21,183 bases of DNA from SpSt-28 sp036824555 (GTDB lineage: Archaea > Aenigmatarchaeota > Aenigmatarchaeia > CG10238-14 > SpSt-28). The stretch is taken from the NCBI GenBank assembly GCA_036824555.1, contig DAISZX010000005.1, forward strand, positions 1-21,183. The letters run 5' to 3'. The notes beneath the pieces are model-generated. The model was given only the letters and a program-made list of their open reading frames with translations, made no database searches and had not been told where the DNA came from. A program made the translations under genes and the position numbers. This document shows, one piece after another, positions 14,140 through 20,848 of the stretch. The stretch's first letter is position 1. Each line of letters begins with the position of its first letter.

Positions 14140-14428
14140 ATAGGAATTTTCTAATTATATCTACGCATTTTTTTCCATATTCTGTAAGCTCATAGTATAC
14201 TTTCTTCTTTTTCTTTCCCTTCTCAATCCTTTTGATAAGCCCCTCAACAATTAAAACAGTTAAAGAGTAATTTATGGACGGTGAGCAAGCGACACAACTT
14301 CTCTTTAGTTCACTAAAGCTTTGCTTTCTACTTTCATCTAAGCTAAGAATTATTTTTAAGTTGGTTTCGTTTCCAAAAATTCTTGCCATCTTTTTCAACA
14401 GATTTCTCTTATCTCTCTTCATCAACAT
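14120..14428 (-). CDS. Winged-helix regulator with CxxC in the DNA-binding region
   Basis: 102 residues, an ArsR/MarR-sized winged helix (IILSLDESRKQSFSELKR, then SINYSLTVLIVEGLIKRIEKGKKKKKVYYELTEYG). Cys45 and Cys48 (RSCVACSPS) fall between the helices that precede and form the recognition helix, and a third cysteine is Cys88. A disulfide or bound metal there would directly affect DNA binding. It is transcribed away from the thioredoxin operon, and a perfect palindrome lies between the two (14442-14456). Inference: a thiol or metal switch for the thioredoxin operon and itself. Its 3' end overlaps the convergent DsbA-like gene by 20 bases. An ATG at 14422 is an alternative start. Confidence 0.75.
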   Translation of the reverse strand: MLMKRDKRNLLKKMARIFGNETNLKIILSLDESRKQSFSELKRSCVACSPSINYSLTVLIVEGLIKRIEKGKKKKKVYYELTEYGKKCVDIIRKFLSIRKNH

Positions 14429-14438
14429 ATTTAAATTT
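14427..14438 (+). promoter_or_regulatory. TATA box of the thioredoxin operon
   Basis: ATATTTAAATTT, centred about 33 bases before ATG 14466. It puts the transcript start at or just before the thioredoxin start codon, immediately behind the palindrome at 14442-14456. Confidence 0.55.
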
Positions 14439-14441
14439 GTG

Positions 14442-14456
14442 GTATAAAAATTATAC
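14442..14456. promoter_or_regulatory. Palindromic operator candidate, regulator/thioredoxin promoter
   Basis: GTATAA at 14442-14447 and TTATAC at 14451-14456 are perfect inverted copies around AAA. The site lies between the TATA box and the start of the thioredoxin operon, and on the other strand it contains the TATA-like TTTTTATAC for the regulator gene. A protein bound here would block both. AT-rich DNA makes such a palindrome less surprising, so position is the main support. Confidence 0.45.
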
Positions 14457-14465
14457 TAGGTGATA

Positions 14466-14882
14466 ATGGTGAAAATAGACGAAGAGGATAGGATAATTAA
14501 GAAAAAGTTGGAGGAAATGAAAAAAAGGTATTTAGGAGAAGAGAACTATATTGAAGAAATTGAAATAGAAGTTGGTGATGAAGATTTTCAGGAGAAAGTT
14601 GTAGAGAAATCTAAAAAAATACCAGTTTTAGTAGACTTTTATGCAGATTGGTGTGGTCCTTGCAGAATGCTTTCTCCTGTGCTGGAAAAAATAGTAAAAG
14701 AGTATGATGGTAAATTAATATTGGCTAAGGTAAATGTAGATGAAGCTTATGTAGTTGCAAATGAGTTTGGAATTATGAGCGTCCCAACAGTTATTTTATT
14801 TAAAAATGGGGAGCCAGTAGATTATTTTGTTGGTGCACTACCAGAACCAAAGATTAGGGAATGGTTGAAGAGGTGGTTGTAA
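14466..14882 (+). CDS. Thioredoxin with N-terminal extension
   Basis: 138 residues from ATG 14466 (GTG 14460 and GTG 14469 are alternatives; an AGGTGAT site best suits 14469). The thioredoxin fold has the classical site DFYADWCGPC with Cys63 and Cys66 and the cis-proline in SVPTVILFKNG. About 35 charged residues precede the fold, longer than in E. coli thioredoxin. The protein is cytoplasmic. It is followed after one base by thioredoxin reductase, its evident electron donor. It could also hand electrons to the CcdA protein encoded at 8262. Confidence 0.93.
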   Translation: MVKIDEEDRIIKKKLEEMKKRYLGEENYIEEIEIEVGDEDFQEKVVEKSKKIPVLVDFYADWCGPCRMLSPVLEKIVKEYDGKLILAKVNVDEAYVVANEFGIMSVPTVILFKNGEPVDYFVGALPEPKIREWLKRWL

Positions 14883-14883
14883 A

Positions 14884-15822
14884 ATGTATGACGTAATAAT
14901 AATTGGTGCTGGTGCTGCCGGTTTAACGGCAGCGATTTATGCTAGAAGAAGATTGTTGAAAACGCTGGTGATTTCTCTAGATATTGGTGGGCAGGCTTTG
15001 CTAACGGAGCAAATAGAAAATTACCCAGGATATCTAGATAAAAGCGGACCAAAATTAATGAGAATTTTTGAAAAGCAGGCAAGAGATTTTGGAGCTGAAA
15101 TAATTATAGGCTATGTAAGCAAGATTGAAAAGGTTGATGATCACTTTAAGGTAATCAGCAATGTTGGGGAGTTTGAAGCAAAAACGATTATAGTAGCTTG
15201 TGGTAGAGTTCCTAGGAGGTTAAATGTTCCTGGAGAGGAAAAATTTTTAGGAAGGGGAGTTAGTACCTGTGTAACTTGCGATGCACCTTTTTCCAAAAAT
15301 AAGGTGGTTGCTGTAGTTGGTGGCGGCAATTCTGCTTTGGAAGGTGTTGAGGTTGTTTCAAGGTTTGCTAGCAAAGTTTATTTAATCCATAGAAGAGATC
15401 AATTCAGGGCCGATGAGGTAACTGTTGAGAAAGTTAAGAATCTACCTAATGTTGAATTTATATTGAACACAGTTATAACGGAAATGAGAGGGGATAAGAA
15501 ATTGGAAAGCATTGTTATAAAAAACGTGAAAACTGAAGAAGTTAAAGAGCTAAAAGTTGATATGGTATTTTTAGAAATTGGGCATGAAGCAAAAATCGAT
15601 TTCGTGAAACATCTTGTGAAAACTGATGAGTATAACCAAATAATAACCAATAAGGCAGGAGAAACTAGCTGCCCAGGAATTTTTGCAGCAGGTGATGTCA
15701 CAGATTCTCCTTACAAGCAGTTAGTTGTTGCTGCTGCAGAAGGGGCAATAGCTGCTTTATCCGCCTATAACTATATTGCTAAGAAAGAAGGTAAAGAATC
15801 TGTTAAAATAGATTGGAAATAG
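14884..15822 (+). CDS. trxB: Thioredoxin reductase (NADPH type)
   Basis: 312 residues, the low-molecular-weight flavoprotein form. FAD-binding GAGAAG near the start, IGGQALLTEQIENYPG, the redox site CVTCD (Cys129 and Cys132), the second nucleotide-binding site VVGGGNSALEG, and the C-terminal FAD motif GIFAAGDVTDSPYKQ. The HRRDQFRA segment matches the arginine motif that gives E. coli TrxB its preference for NADPH. The redox motif reads CVTCDAPF where CATCDG is usual. A GAGGTGG site ends about eight bases before the ATG, inside the thioredoxin gene. The dehydrogenase gene follows at 15834. Confidence 0.94.
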   Translation: MYDVIIIGAGAAGLTAAIYARRRLLKTLVISLDIGGQALLTEQIENYPGYLDKSGPKLMRIFEKQARDFGAEIIIGYVSKIEKVDDHFKVISNVGEFEAKTIIVACGRVPRRLNVPGEEKFLGRGVSTCVTCDAPFSKNKVVAVVGGGNSALEGVEVVSRFASKVYLIHRRDQFRADEVTVEKVKNLPNVEFILNTVITEMRGDKKLESIVIKNVKTEEVKELKVDMVFLEIGHEAKIDFVKHLVKTDEYNQIITNKAGETSCPGIFAAGDVTDSPYKQLVVAAAEGAIAALSAYNYIAKKEGKESVKIDWK

Positions 15823-15833
15823 GGGGTGATTTT

Positions 15834-16946
15834 GTGATAGAAAAATTTATGGATGAGTTTGGTCCTGAAAAAATAATAGAGGTTTATGATCCAAAAGTGA
15901 AGCTTCATGGTTTTGTTGTAATCGATAACACTGCTAGAGGTCCTGGTAAGGGTGGAATTAGGATGACACCAACCGTAACTGTAGAGGAAGTTTTTAGACT
16001 TGCAAGAACCATGACGTGGAAAACAGCAATGGCTGATTTACCGTTTGGTGGGGCAAAAAGCGGAATAGTTGCAAATGAGCAGGATTTGAAGAATAGAGAA
16101 AGAAAAAAGCAATTGATGGTGGCTTTTGGTAAAGCACTAAGAGGAATAGCACCAAAAATTTATATCGCAGCCCCGGACATAAATACTGGAGAAGAAGAAA
16201 TGAGATGGTTTGTCGAAGGAAATGGTAATCCAAAATCTACAACAGGAAAGCCTAAGGATTTAGGTGGTTTACCACACGAGCTTGGAAGTACAGGATTCGG
16301 AGTTTATCATTCGACTTTGGTTGCAGCAGAATTTATAAATTTAGATATAAAAGGCGCAAGCGTAGCTATAGAAGGATTTGGAAACGTGGGAAGCTTTGCT
16401 GCCAAATTTTTGCATGAAGCTGGAGCAAAAATAGTTGCAGTTAGCGATAGCAAAGGAACGATTTACAACAAAGAAGGTATAGATGTTTTAAAGCTCATGG
16501 AGATTAAAAGGGAAACTGGTAGCGTGATAAATTATAGACCTGGAGAAGTTTTACCAAACGAGAAAATTTTTGAGCTGCCCGTTGATATTCTAATTCCAGC
16601 AGCAATGCCGGATGTAATTAATGAAAGGAACGTAGAAAAGGTGCAAGCAAAAATTATTGTAGAAGCTTCAAATATACCTGCTAAACCAGAAATTGAGGAA
16701 GTTCTTCATAGAAAGGGAATTCTAGTAGTTCCAGATTTTGTTGCTAATGCTGGGGGAGTGATTTCAAGCTATGCTGAACATAGGGGATATGATGAAAAAA
16801 AGGCCTTTGAGCTAATAGAAAAGAAAATTGTGAGGAATACGAAATTGGTCTTGAAAGAGGCGAATAAACTAAATACGAAGCCAAGAGATGCTGCTTTGAG
16901 GATTGCGAAAGAGAGAGTTTTGAAAGCAATGAACAAGAAAAGTTAA
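15834..16946 (+). CDS. gdhA: Glu/Leu/Phe/Val-family dehydrogenase, probable glutamate dehydrogenase
   Basis: 370 residues from GTG 15834, which follows a strong GGGGGTGAT site; a TTG at 15813 is in frame but lies inside the previous gene. The reaction would be reversible NAD(P)-dependent deamination of glutamate or a related amino acid. Motifs: RGPGKGGIRM, catalytic lysine Lys75 in LPFGGAKSG, APDINTG with the catalytic aspartate, and the Rossmann segment IEGFGNVGSFAAKFL. The substrate-side stretch GLPHELGSTGFGVYHS differs from the GGSxGR seen in classical glutamate dehydrogenases, so substrate and coenzyme are not certain. It is about 40-50 residues shorter than classical hexameric forms. Third gene of the thioredoxin operon. 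Confidence 0.85.
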   Translation: MIEKFMDEFGPEKIIEVYDPKVKLHGFVVIDNTARGPGKGGIRMTPTVTVEEVFRLARTMTWKTAMADLPFGGAKSGIVANEQDLKNRERKKQLMVAFGKALRGIAPKIYIAAPDINTGEEEMRWFVEGNGNPKSTTGKPKDLGGLPHELGSTGFGVYHSTLVAAEFINLDIKGASVAIEGFGNVGSFAAKFLHEAGAKIVAVSDSKGTIYNKEGIDVLKLMEIKRETGSVINYRPGEVLPNEKIFELPVDILIPAAMPDVINERNVEKVQAKIIVEASNIPAKPEIEEVLHRKGILVVPDFVANAGGVISSYAEHRGYDEKKAFELIEKKIVRNTKLVLKEANKLNTKPRDAALRIAKERVLKAMNKKS

Positions 16947-16976
16947 CTTTTTATTTTTACTTTTCTTTATTTTCTT

Positions 16977-17684
16977 ATGCGTGCATTTGTATTTTCATTT
17001 TTGCCCAAAAAAGATGTTAACGCTGTAAAGAAGTTGCTTTTGAAGAAAGGCTTCATAGTTTCCGCTTATAAGCCGGATATAATAGTGAGCTTTGGCGGAG
17101 ACGGAACATTTTTAAGTTGCGAAAGGAACTATCCTGGAGTTCCAAAAATTCTTTTGAGGAATATTGGTAAAAAGACAAAAGAGATTGATGTGAGTTTAAG
17201 TGAGTTTGAGAGAGTTTTGGAAAAAATAAGGAAGGGGTTGTATAAGATAATTGAGTTTGAAAAAGTGGAAGCGGTTTACGATAAAAAAAAGTTGGTTGGG
17301 CTAAATGAGGTTCAAATAAGGAATAGGCTACCAATAGAAGCTTTAAGATTTTCTGTTAAGATAAACGGAAAAGTTATAGAAAATGTCATTGCTGATGGGA
17401 TTCTCGTCGCTACGCCATTTGGATCTACTGGCTACTTTTCCTCTATGGGTGGGAGAAAATTTAAAAAGGGGCTTGGGGTTTGTCTTAACAATCCTTACTA
17501 TCCTAGAGAAAAGAGCAAAAGATGCATGATTGTTAGTGAAAGAGCGAGAATACATGTGAAAATTAATTATGGAGATGCTTATCTAGCTGCAGATAACAAC
17601 AGGAATGTAGTTAATATAAAGGCCGGAGATGAAGTTACGATAAGAAAAAGCGAAGAAAAAGCAAAAGTTATAGTTGTCAAGTGA
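16977..17684 (+). CDS. nadK: NAD kinase
   Basis: 235 residues, a short form. It phosphorylates NAD to NADP. Family motifs: GGDGT at 40-44, NEVQIRNR in the middle, and the glycine-rich DGILVATPFGSTGYFSS with the substrate-binding core. The N-terminal nucleotide-fold part is reduced to about 38 residues. It has a T-rich TATA-like stretch in the 30 bases after the dehydrogenase gene, so it may have its own leaderless start. Standing next to thioredoxin reductase and the dehydrogenase, it would supply the NADP(H) pool those enzymes use. Confidence 0.93.
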   Translation: MRAFVFSFLPKKDVNAVKKLLLKKGFIVSAYKPDIIVSFGGDGTFLSCERNYPGVPKILLRNIGKKTKEIDVSLSEFERVLEKIRKGLYKIIEFEKVEAVYDKKKLVGLNEVQIRNRLPIEALRFSVKINGKVIENVIADGILVATPFGSTGYFSSMGGRKFKKGLGVCLNNPYYPREKSKRCMIVSERARIHVKINYGDAYLAADNNRNVVNIKAGDEVTIRKSEEKAKVIVVK

Positions 17685-17786
17685 TTACTTTAGTATTATC
17701 ACATTTCTTCTCATTCTACCAAATCCTTTTTTCAACCCTTTGTATTTTTTCTTTTTTGGTTCTGGTTCTATCGAATCTATGTCCAT
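17685..17786 (-). CDS. Possible 33-residue basic protein
   Basis: The frame reads MDIDSIEPEPKKKKYKGLKK and then GFGRMRRNVIILK: a short acidic head, then a lysine/arginine-rich body with two Gly-Phe/Gly-Leu turns. Codon use (AGA, AAA, ATA) is like that of the neighbours. It fills the gap between NAD kinase, whose stop it abuts convergently, and the disulfide oxidoreductase. No Shine-Dalgarno is seen, and the palindromic TATA at 17792-17801 is too close to its ATG for a leaderless start. Such basic peptides can be RNA- or ribosome-binding, but no family is recognised. Confidence 0.35.
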   Translation of the reverse strand: MDIDSIEPEPKKKKYKGLKKGFGRMRRNVIILK

Positions 17787-17791
17787 AAATG

Positions 17792-17801
17792 TATTTAAAT
17801 A
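17792..17801 (+). promoter_or_regulatory. TATA box of the disulfide oxidoreductase gene
   Basis: TATTTAAATA, a full palindrome, centred about 22 bases before ATG 17819. It shows that the in-frame ATG at 17789 is upstream of the transcript start and is not used. Confidence 0.6.
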
Positions 17802-17818
17802 GCCAGAAATTAAAAAGG

Positions 17819-18466
17819 ATGATGATAATTGATGAAGAGTCTGCAAAAGCGCTAAAAGAAAAGTTTAGCAATGAGATGAGAAGAGAAGTTAAGGTTAAAG
17901 TCTTTCTAGATAAAGAAGAGAAAATTGAAGGATCTAAAAGATTCATCGAAGAATTTTTAAAAGAGTTAAAAGAGTTGTCAGAAGGTAAGATAAATTTTGA
18001 GATTTACCAAAAAGATTCAGAAGAAGCAAGGAAATATGGAGTAGATAAAGCTCCGACTATTTTGATAGATCCAGACAATTCTTACAAAATTGTTTATTTG
18101 GGATTGCCCTTAGGAGAGGAAGCCTGGGCGTTTATAGACACAATAGTTCAGGTTTCAAAAGATGAAAGCTTGTTATCGAAAAAATCAAAAGAAAAGTTGA
18201 GGCAATTGAAAGAAGAAAGAGAAATTATGACTTTTGTTACACCAACCTGTCCATACTGTCCTTATCAGGTTTTACTTGCAAACAATGTCGCAATCGAAGT
18301 AAAGGGAATAGTTAAATCAGTTTGCGTCGAAGCTTTGGAATTTCCAGAATTAGCTGAGAAATTTGAAGTAAGTGCAGTCCCCCACAATGTCATTAATCAG
18401 AAAACATCTTCTATTGGAGTTCAACCGGAGGAAAAATTTGTAGAGGATGTCTTAAAGGGTGGTTAA
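17819..18466 (+). CDS. Protein disulfide oxidoreductase, one active site lost
   Basis: 215 residues: two thioredoxin folds in tandem, as in the archaeal PDO (glutaredoxin-like) family that forms or reduces cytoplasmic disulfides. The C-terminal fold keeps CPYC (Cys144 to Cys147, in VTPTCPYCPY) and its cis-proline in SAVPHNVI. In the N-terminal fold the CxxC position reads KIEG (FLDKEEKIEGSKRFIEE against FIGKEHCQYCDQL in Pyrococcus PDO), so that site cannot do thiol chemistry, though its cis-proline (KAPTILID) remains. Start ATG 17819 or 17822 is set by the TATA box; the more upstream ATG 17789 overlaps it. The small membrane protein gene overlaps its end. Confidence 0.87.
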   Translation: MMIIDEESAKALKEKFSNEMRREVKVKVFLDKEEKIEGSKRFIEEFLKELKELSEGKINFEIYQKDSEEARKYGVDKAPTILIDPDNSYKIVYLGLPLGEEAWAFIDTIVQVSKDESLLSKKSKEKLRQLKEEREIMTFVTPTCPYCPYQVLLANNVAIEVKGIVKSVCVEALEFPELAEKFEVSAVPHNVINQKTSSIGVQPEEKFVEDVLKGG

Positions 18467-18731
18467 CTTCCACCCAATACTCTTGCTTTTGGGAATTTTG
18501 GATATAGTATCTGGCATTAGTTACATTCTAAATCTTCCTCTACTTCCACTTTACATTCTAATTCTAGTAAAAGGTGTTTGGGGATTAACGACTGGCATTC
18601 AATATAAGGATTTATTATCGATCGTCTTATCAACAATAGATGCAATTTTTTCGCTTATAGCTATTTTTTCTATTAAAATTGACTTTGTTGCCGTTTTGAT
18701 AATTATAAAAGGAATAATTTCTTTAGTCTAA
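18459..18731 (+). CDS. Small hydrophobic membrane protein
   Basis: 90 residues with three or four hydrophobic spans (PILLLLGILDIVSGISYIL, LPLYILILVKGVWGLTTG, LLSIVLSTIDAIFSLIAIF, FVAVLIIIKGIISLV). No cysteine or charged motif suggests a function. The GTG start overlaps the disulfide oxidoreductase by eight bases, so it is probably translated from the same message. A GAGG lies about 12 bases before the GTG, a rather long spacing. Confidence 0.6.
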   Translation: MVNFHPILLLLGILDIVSGISYILNLPLLPLYILILVKGVWGLTTGIQYKDLLSIVLSTIDAIFSLIAIFSIKIDFVAVLIIIKGIISLV

Positions 18732-18770
18732 AAAATAGGGAAAAAACAAGGGCAGATATTTCAATTGGTT

Positions 18771-19160
18771 TTACTTTAGTGGTTTTAGAGTTTTTATTCC
18801 AAGAATCTCGTAATATTCTACTTCTGCTCCTTCTTTAATTTCATTTTTTCTTTCTTCTGGTATTTCCAACTGAAGTTCCTCAAAGGTTTTTAAATCCATT
18901 AAATGTGCAACGTTTTCGACGACAGCCAAAACTTGTGCTCTTTTCCTTTGTAGTATCGGGACTTCTACTTCTTCATCTGAAGGCATAACTATGCTTCTCC
19001 TAACTCCATCAAATAGACCAATTGCTTCTACTCTTGTTTTTGCTGCTCCATGTTTTCCGCTAACAGAGGTTGTAACCTTTTCAACTCTGCAGGGAACTCC
19101 CTCAATAGTTATATAGTTGCCAGGTTTCAAGTTTTTTATAACCTGAGTAGTTTTTTCCAT
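18771..19160 (-). CDS. eif5a: Translation factor aIF5A
   Basis: 129 residues. aIF5A binds the ribosomal E site and relieves stalling; it needs hypusine for activity. The modification loop TSVSGKHGAAK is intact, with Lys36 as the predicted hypusine site. The N-terminal SH3-like domain (LKPGNYITIEGVPCRVEKV) and C-terminal OB-fold (VEVPILQRKRAQVLAVVENVAHLMDLKTFEELQLEIPEERK) are both complete. The start is ATG 19160, set by a GAGGTGA site that overlaps the histone stop; eight extra in-frame codons upstream lie inside the histone gene. The modifying enzyme is encoded at 2100-3023. Confidence 0.97.
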   Translation of the reverse strand: MEKTTQVIKNLKPGNYITIEGVPCRVEKVTTSVSGKHGAAKTRVEAIGLFDGVRRSIVMPSDEEVEVPILQRKRAQVLAVVENVAHLMDLKTFEELQLEIPEERKNEIKEGAEVEYYEILGIKTLKPLK

Positions 19161-19164
19161 GTTT

Positions 19165-19371
19165 TCACCTCGCAGCCAATTCAACGTCCTCCTTTTTTAC
19201 CGTCATTCTTTTAGCATGGGTAGCTAGCTCTATTGCTCTCTTAGATATTTTTTCAGTTAATTCCAATATGAAACTTTCTAGCTCCATCAAAGCTTCCCTC
19301 GATATCCTTTTAATTCCACTTTTTCTTGCCAATTTAATCAATGTGTTCTTCCTTATTTTTGCTTCAGTCAT
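19165..19371 (-). CDS. Archaeal histone
   Basis: 68 residues from ATG 19371, a single histone fold with almost no tails; the frame is open 19 codons further but that part has no start signal and a hydrophobic, unlike sequence. The fold has the usual three helices. LARKSGIKRIS and HAKRMTVKKEDVELA closely echo eukaryotic H4 (LARRGGVKRIS and HAKRKTVTAMDV), including the arginine/lysine DNA contacts. It should dimerise and wrap DNA. It shares a message with aIF5A, four bases downstream. A T-rich TATA-like stretch lies about 20-25 bases upstream. Confidence 0.93.
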   Translation of the reverse strand: MTEAKIRKNTLIKLARKSGIKRISREALMELESFILELTEKISKRAIELATHAKRMTVKKEDVELAAR

Positions 19372-19437
19372 TAATTTTATAGCAACAAATAAATAAAAAC
19401 TTATAATCAGGTTTTTCGAGCATAACAAAATTTAAAA

Positions 19438-19911
19438 CTACACTTTTTTCATCGACTTCATTATTCTTCTCGCTTTTGGAACTAAGCTCTCTATCTTATC
19501 ACTTCTCAACATTCCGCAACCAAAAAAATCATCCCCATTTTTTATTAAAACAAAGTTGTTTACTTCGCAGTTAATTAGCTCCTTCCACTTACAGTCAAAA
19601 CCTTCCATAAAGCGAAAGACATTTTCATCATCTAAAACTGCAATATTTTTAGTTGCTTTTGTTCCAACAATCTGACTTCCCTCAACAGAAAGCTGAACCT
19701 TTTCATTTCTTTTGAGCTTTCCAAGGTACAATCCTAAGTAGCTTGATATCTCAATAAATTCTTCTTTAACAGAAGGAGAAGCTATATAGACTTCATTCTT
19801 CTTATTTATGAAAAGATTGTATTTTGATAAATCGATCTTAGCACCATAATTCTTTTCTATTATTCTTTCAACTTCCTTAACTTCAACTTCGCTCATTTTC
19901 TTAGCTTGCAT
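19438..19911 (-). CDS. PUA-like RNA-binding protein (RsmF C-terminal type)
   Basis: 157 residues. The C-terminal half (NIAVLDDENVFRFMEGFDC, then VNNFVLIKNGDDFFGCGMLR and VPKARRI) resembles the RNA-binding PUA-like domain found at the C-terminus of RsmF/Nop2-type methyltransferases. It is encoded directly after such an enzyme that lacks the domain, so the two may work as a split RsmF or in ribosome assembly, as Nip7 does in eukaryotes. Start: ATG 19911 is backed by GGAGGGG at 19920-19926; an ATG at 19896 that overlaps the upstream stop (ATGA) is the alternative. Overlap with the methyltransferase gene implies cotranslation. Confidence 0.75.
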   Translation of the reverse strand: MQAKKMSEVEVKEVERIIEKNYGAKIDLSKYNLFINKKNEVYIASPSVKEEFIEISSYLGLYLGKLKRNEKVQLSVEGSQIVGTKATKNIAVLDDENVFRFMEGFDCKWKELINCEVNNFVLIKNGDDFFGCGMLRSDKIESLVPKARRIMKSMKKV

Positions 19912-20810
19912 ACAAAGAACCCCTCCGTTTGATTATCGAATGGGAAAAATCTTATTGCATATTTTGCATTTTCAAAAACCTTTTTTCCATATCTCTCTAA
20001 ACCTCTCCTATACTTTAACCCCTTTATTTCTATGTGCTCTGGTCTTAACCCCAATTTTTTTATCGCATATTCCATATTTTCTTCATTTTCTTCTGGGTCA
20101 AGAGAGCACGTTGAATATACCAAAATTCCGCCTTCTTTTAGAACTTCAGAAGCGGCCCTTAAAAGCTGTTTTTGTAGGTTACTTAATCTATTAACAACGT
20201 GTTGGCTCCAAAATTGCAAGACTCTAAAGCTGCTTATAAAAGTTCCGCTTGAGCTGCAAGGAACATCGAGCAAAATTTTATCAAACTTCATGTTTAACTT
20301 TTTTATGCTTCTCGCATCCATCATAGTAACAACGACATTAGTTGCTCCTATTTTTTGAAGGTTGAAAGAGAGAGCTTTAATTCTTTTAGGACTAATATCG
20401 TTTGCGATTATCAAACCTTCATTCTTCATTAACTCAGCTATTAGAGTTGTTTTTGAGCCTGGCGAAGCACATGCATCCAATATTAATTCCCCTGGCTTAG
20501 GGTCCAGTGCTAATACAGGAACTAGGCTTGCTGCGTCTTGAATGTAATAATAACCAAGATAAAATTCTTTAGTTTTTGCTATACTCTCTTGAGTTTCCAC
20601 AAAAAAAGCGTTTTCATACCATGGAACTTCCTCAAGCTTCCATCCTCTAGCCTCTAATCTTTTCTTGAGCTCCTCCTTAGAAATTTTCAAAGTATTAACT
20701 CTGATACATTCTCTTGGTCTCTTGAAAAGACATGCTTCTAATAATACAAACTCTTCTTTCAAAATACTTTTAAACTTCTCTCTAAAGCCATGAGGAAATT
20801 CAATTTGCAT
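19893..20810 (-). CDS. NOL1/NOP2/Sun-family RNA m5C methyltransferase
   Basis: 305 residues. It methylates cytosine C5 in rRNA or tRNA with S-adenosylmethionine. Motif I DACASPGSKTT, motif IV DVPCSSSG with Cys185, and motif VI YSTCSLDPEENEEN with the catalytic Cys235 are all present; the N-terminal part has the RECIRVNTLKISKEELKKRLE segment typical of the family. rRNA or tRNA as target cannot be told from sequence alone. It follows the Cbf5 gene by 38 bases and overlaps the PUA protein gene, forming an RNA-modification operon. Confidence 0.93.
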   Translation of the reverse strand: MQIEFPHGFREKFKSILKEEFVLLEACLFKRPRECIRVNTLKISKEELKKRLEARGWKLEEVPWYENAFFVETQESIAKTKEFYLGYYYIQDAASLVPVLALDPKPGELILDACASPGSKTTLIAELMKNEGLIIANDISPKRIKALSFNLQKIGATNVVVTMMDARSIKKLNMKFDKILLDVPCSSSGTFISSFRVLQFWSQHVVNRLSNLQKQLLRAASEVLKEGGILVYSTCSLDPEENEENMEYAIKKLGLRPEHIEIKGLKYRRGLERYGKKVFENAKYAIRFFPFDNQTEGFFVCKLRK

Positions 20811-20848
20811 AAATTATGTTTTTGTCTTTTTCGTTATATTCATAAACT

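Noticed and set aside
15141..15701. Antisense frames within thioredoxin reductase, dehydrogenase and KaiC genes
   Set aside because: They are mirror frames of well-supported genes, with low-complexity protein and no start signals.
17789..17818. ATG 17789 as the start of the disulfide oxidoreductase
   Set aside because: Its codons contain the TATTTAAATA promoter box; starts at 17819 or 17822 fit the leaderless spacing and the family N-terminus.
19372..19428. A 19-residue N-terminal extension of the histone
   Set aside because: Hydrophobic, histone-unlike, without a ribosome site, and it covers the promoter region.
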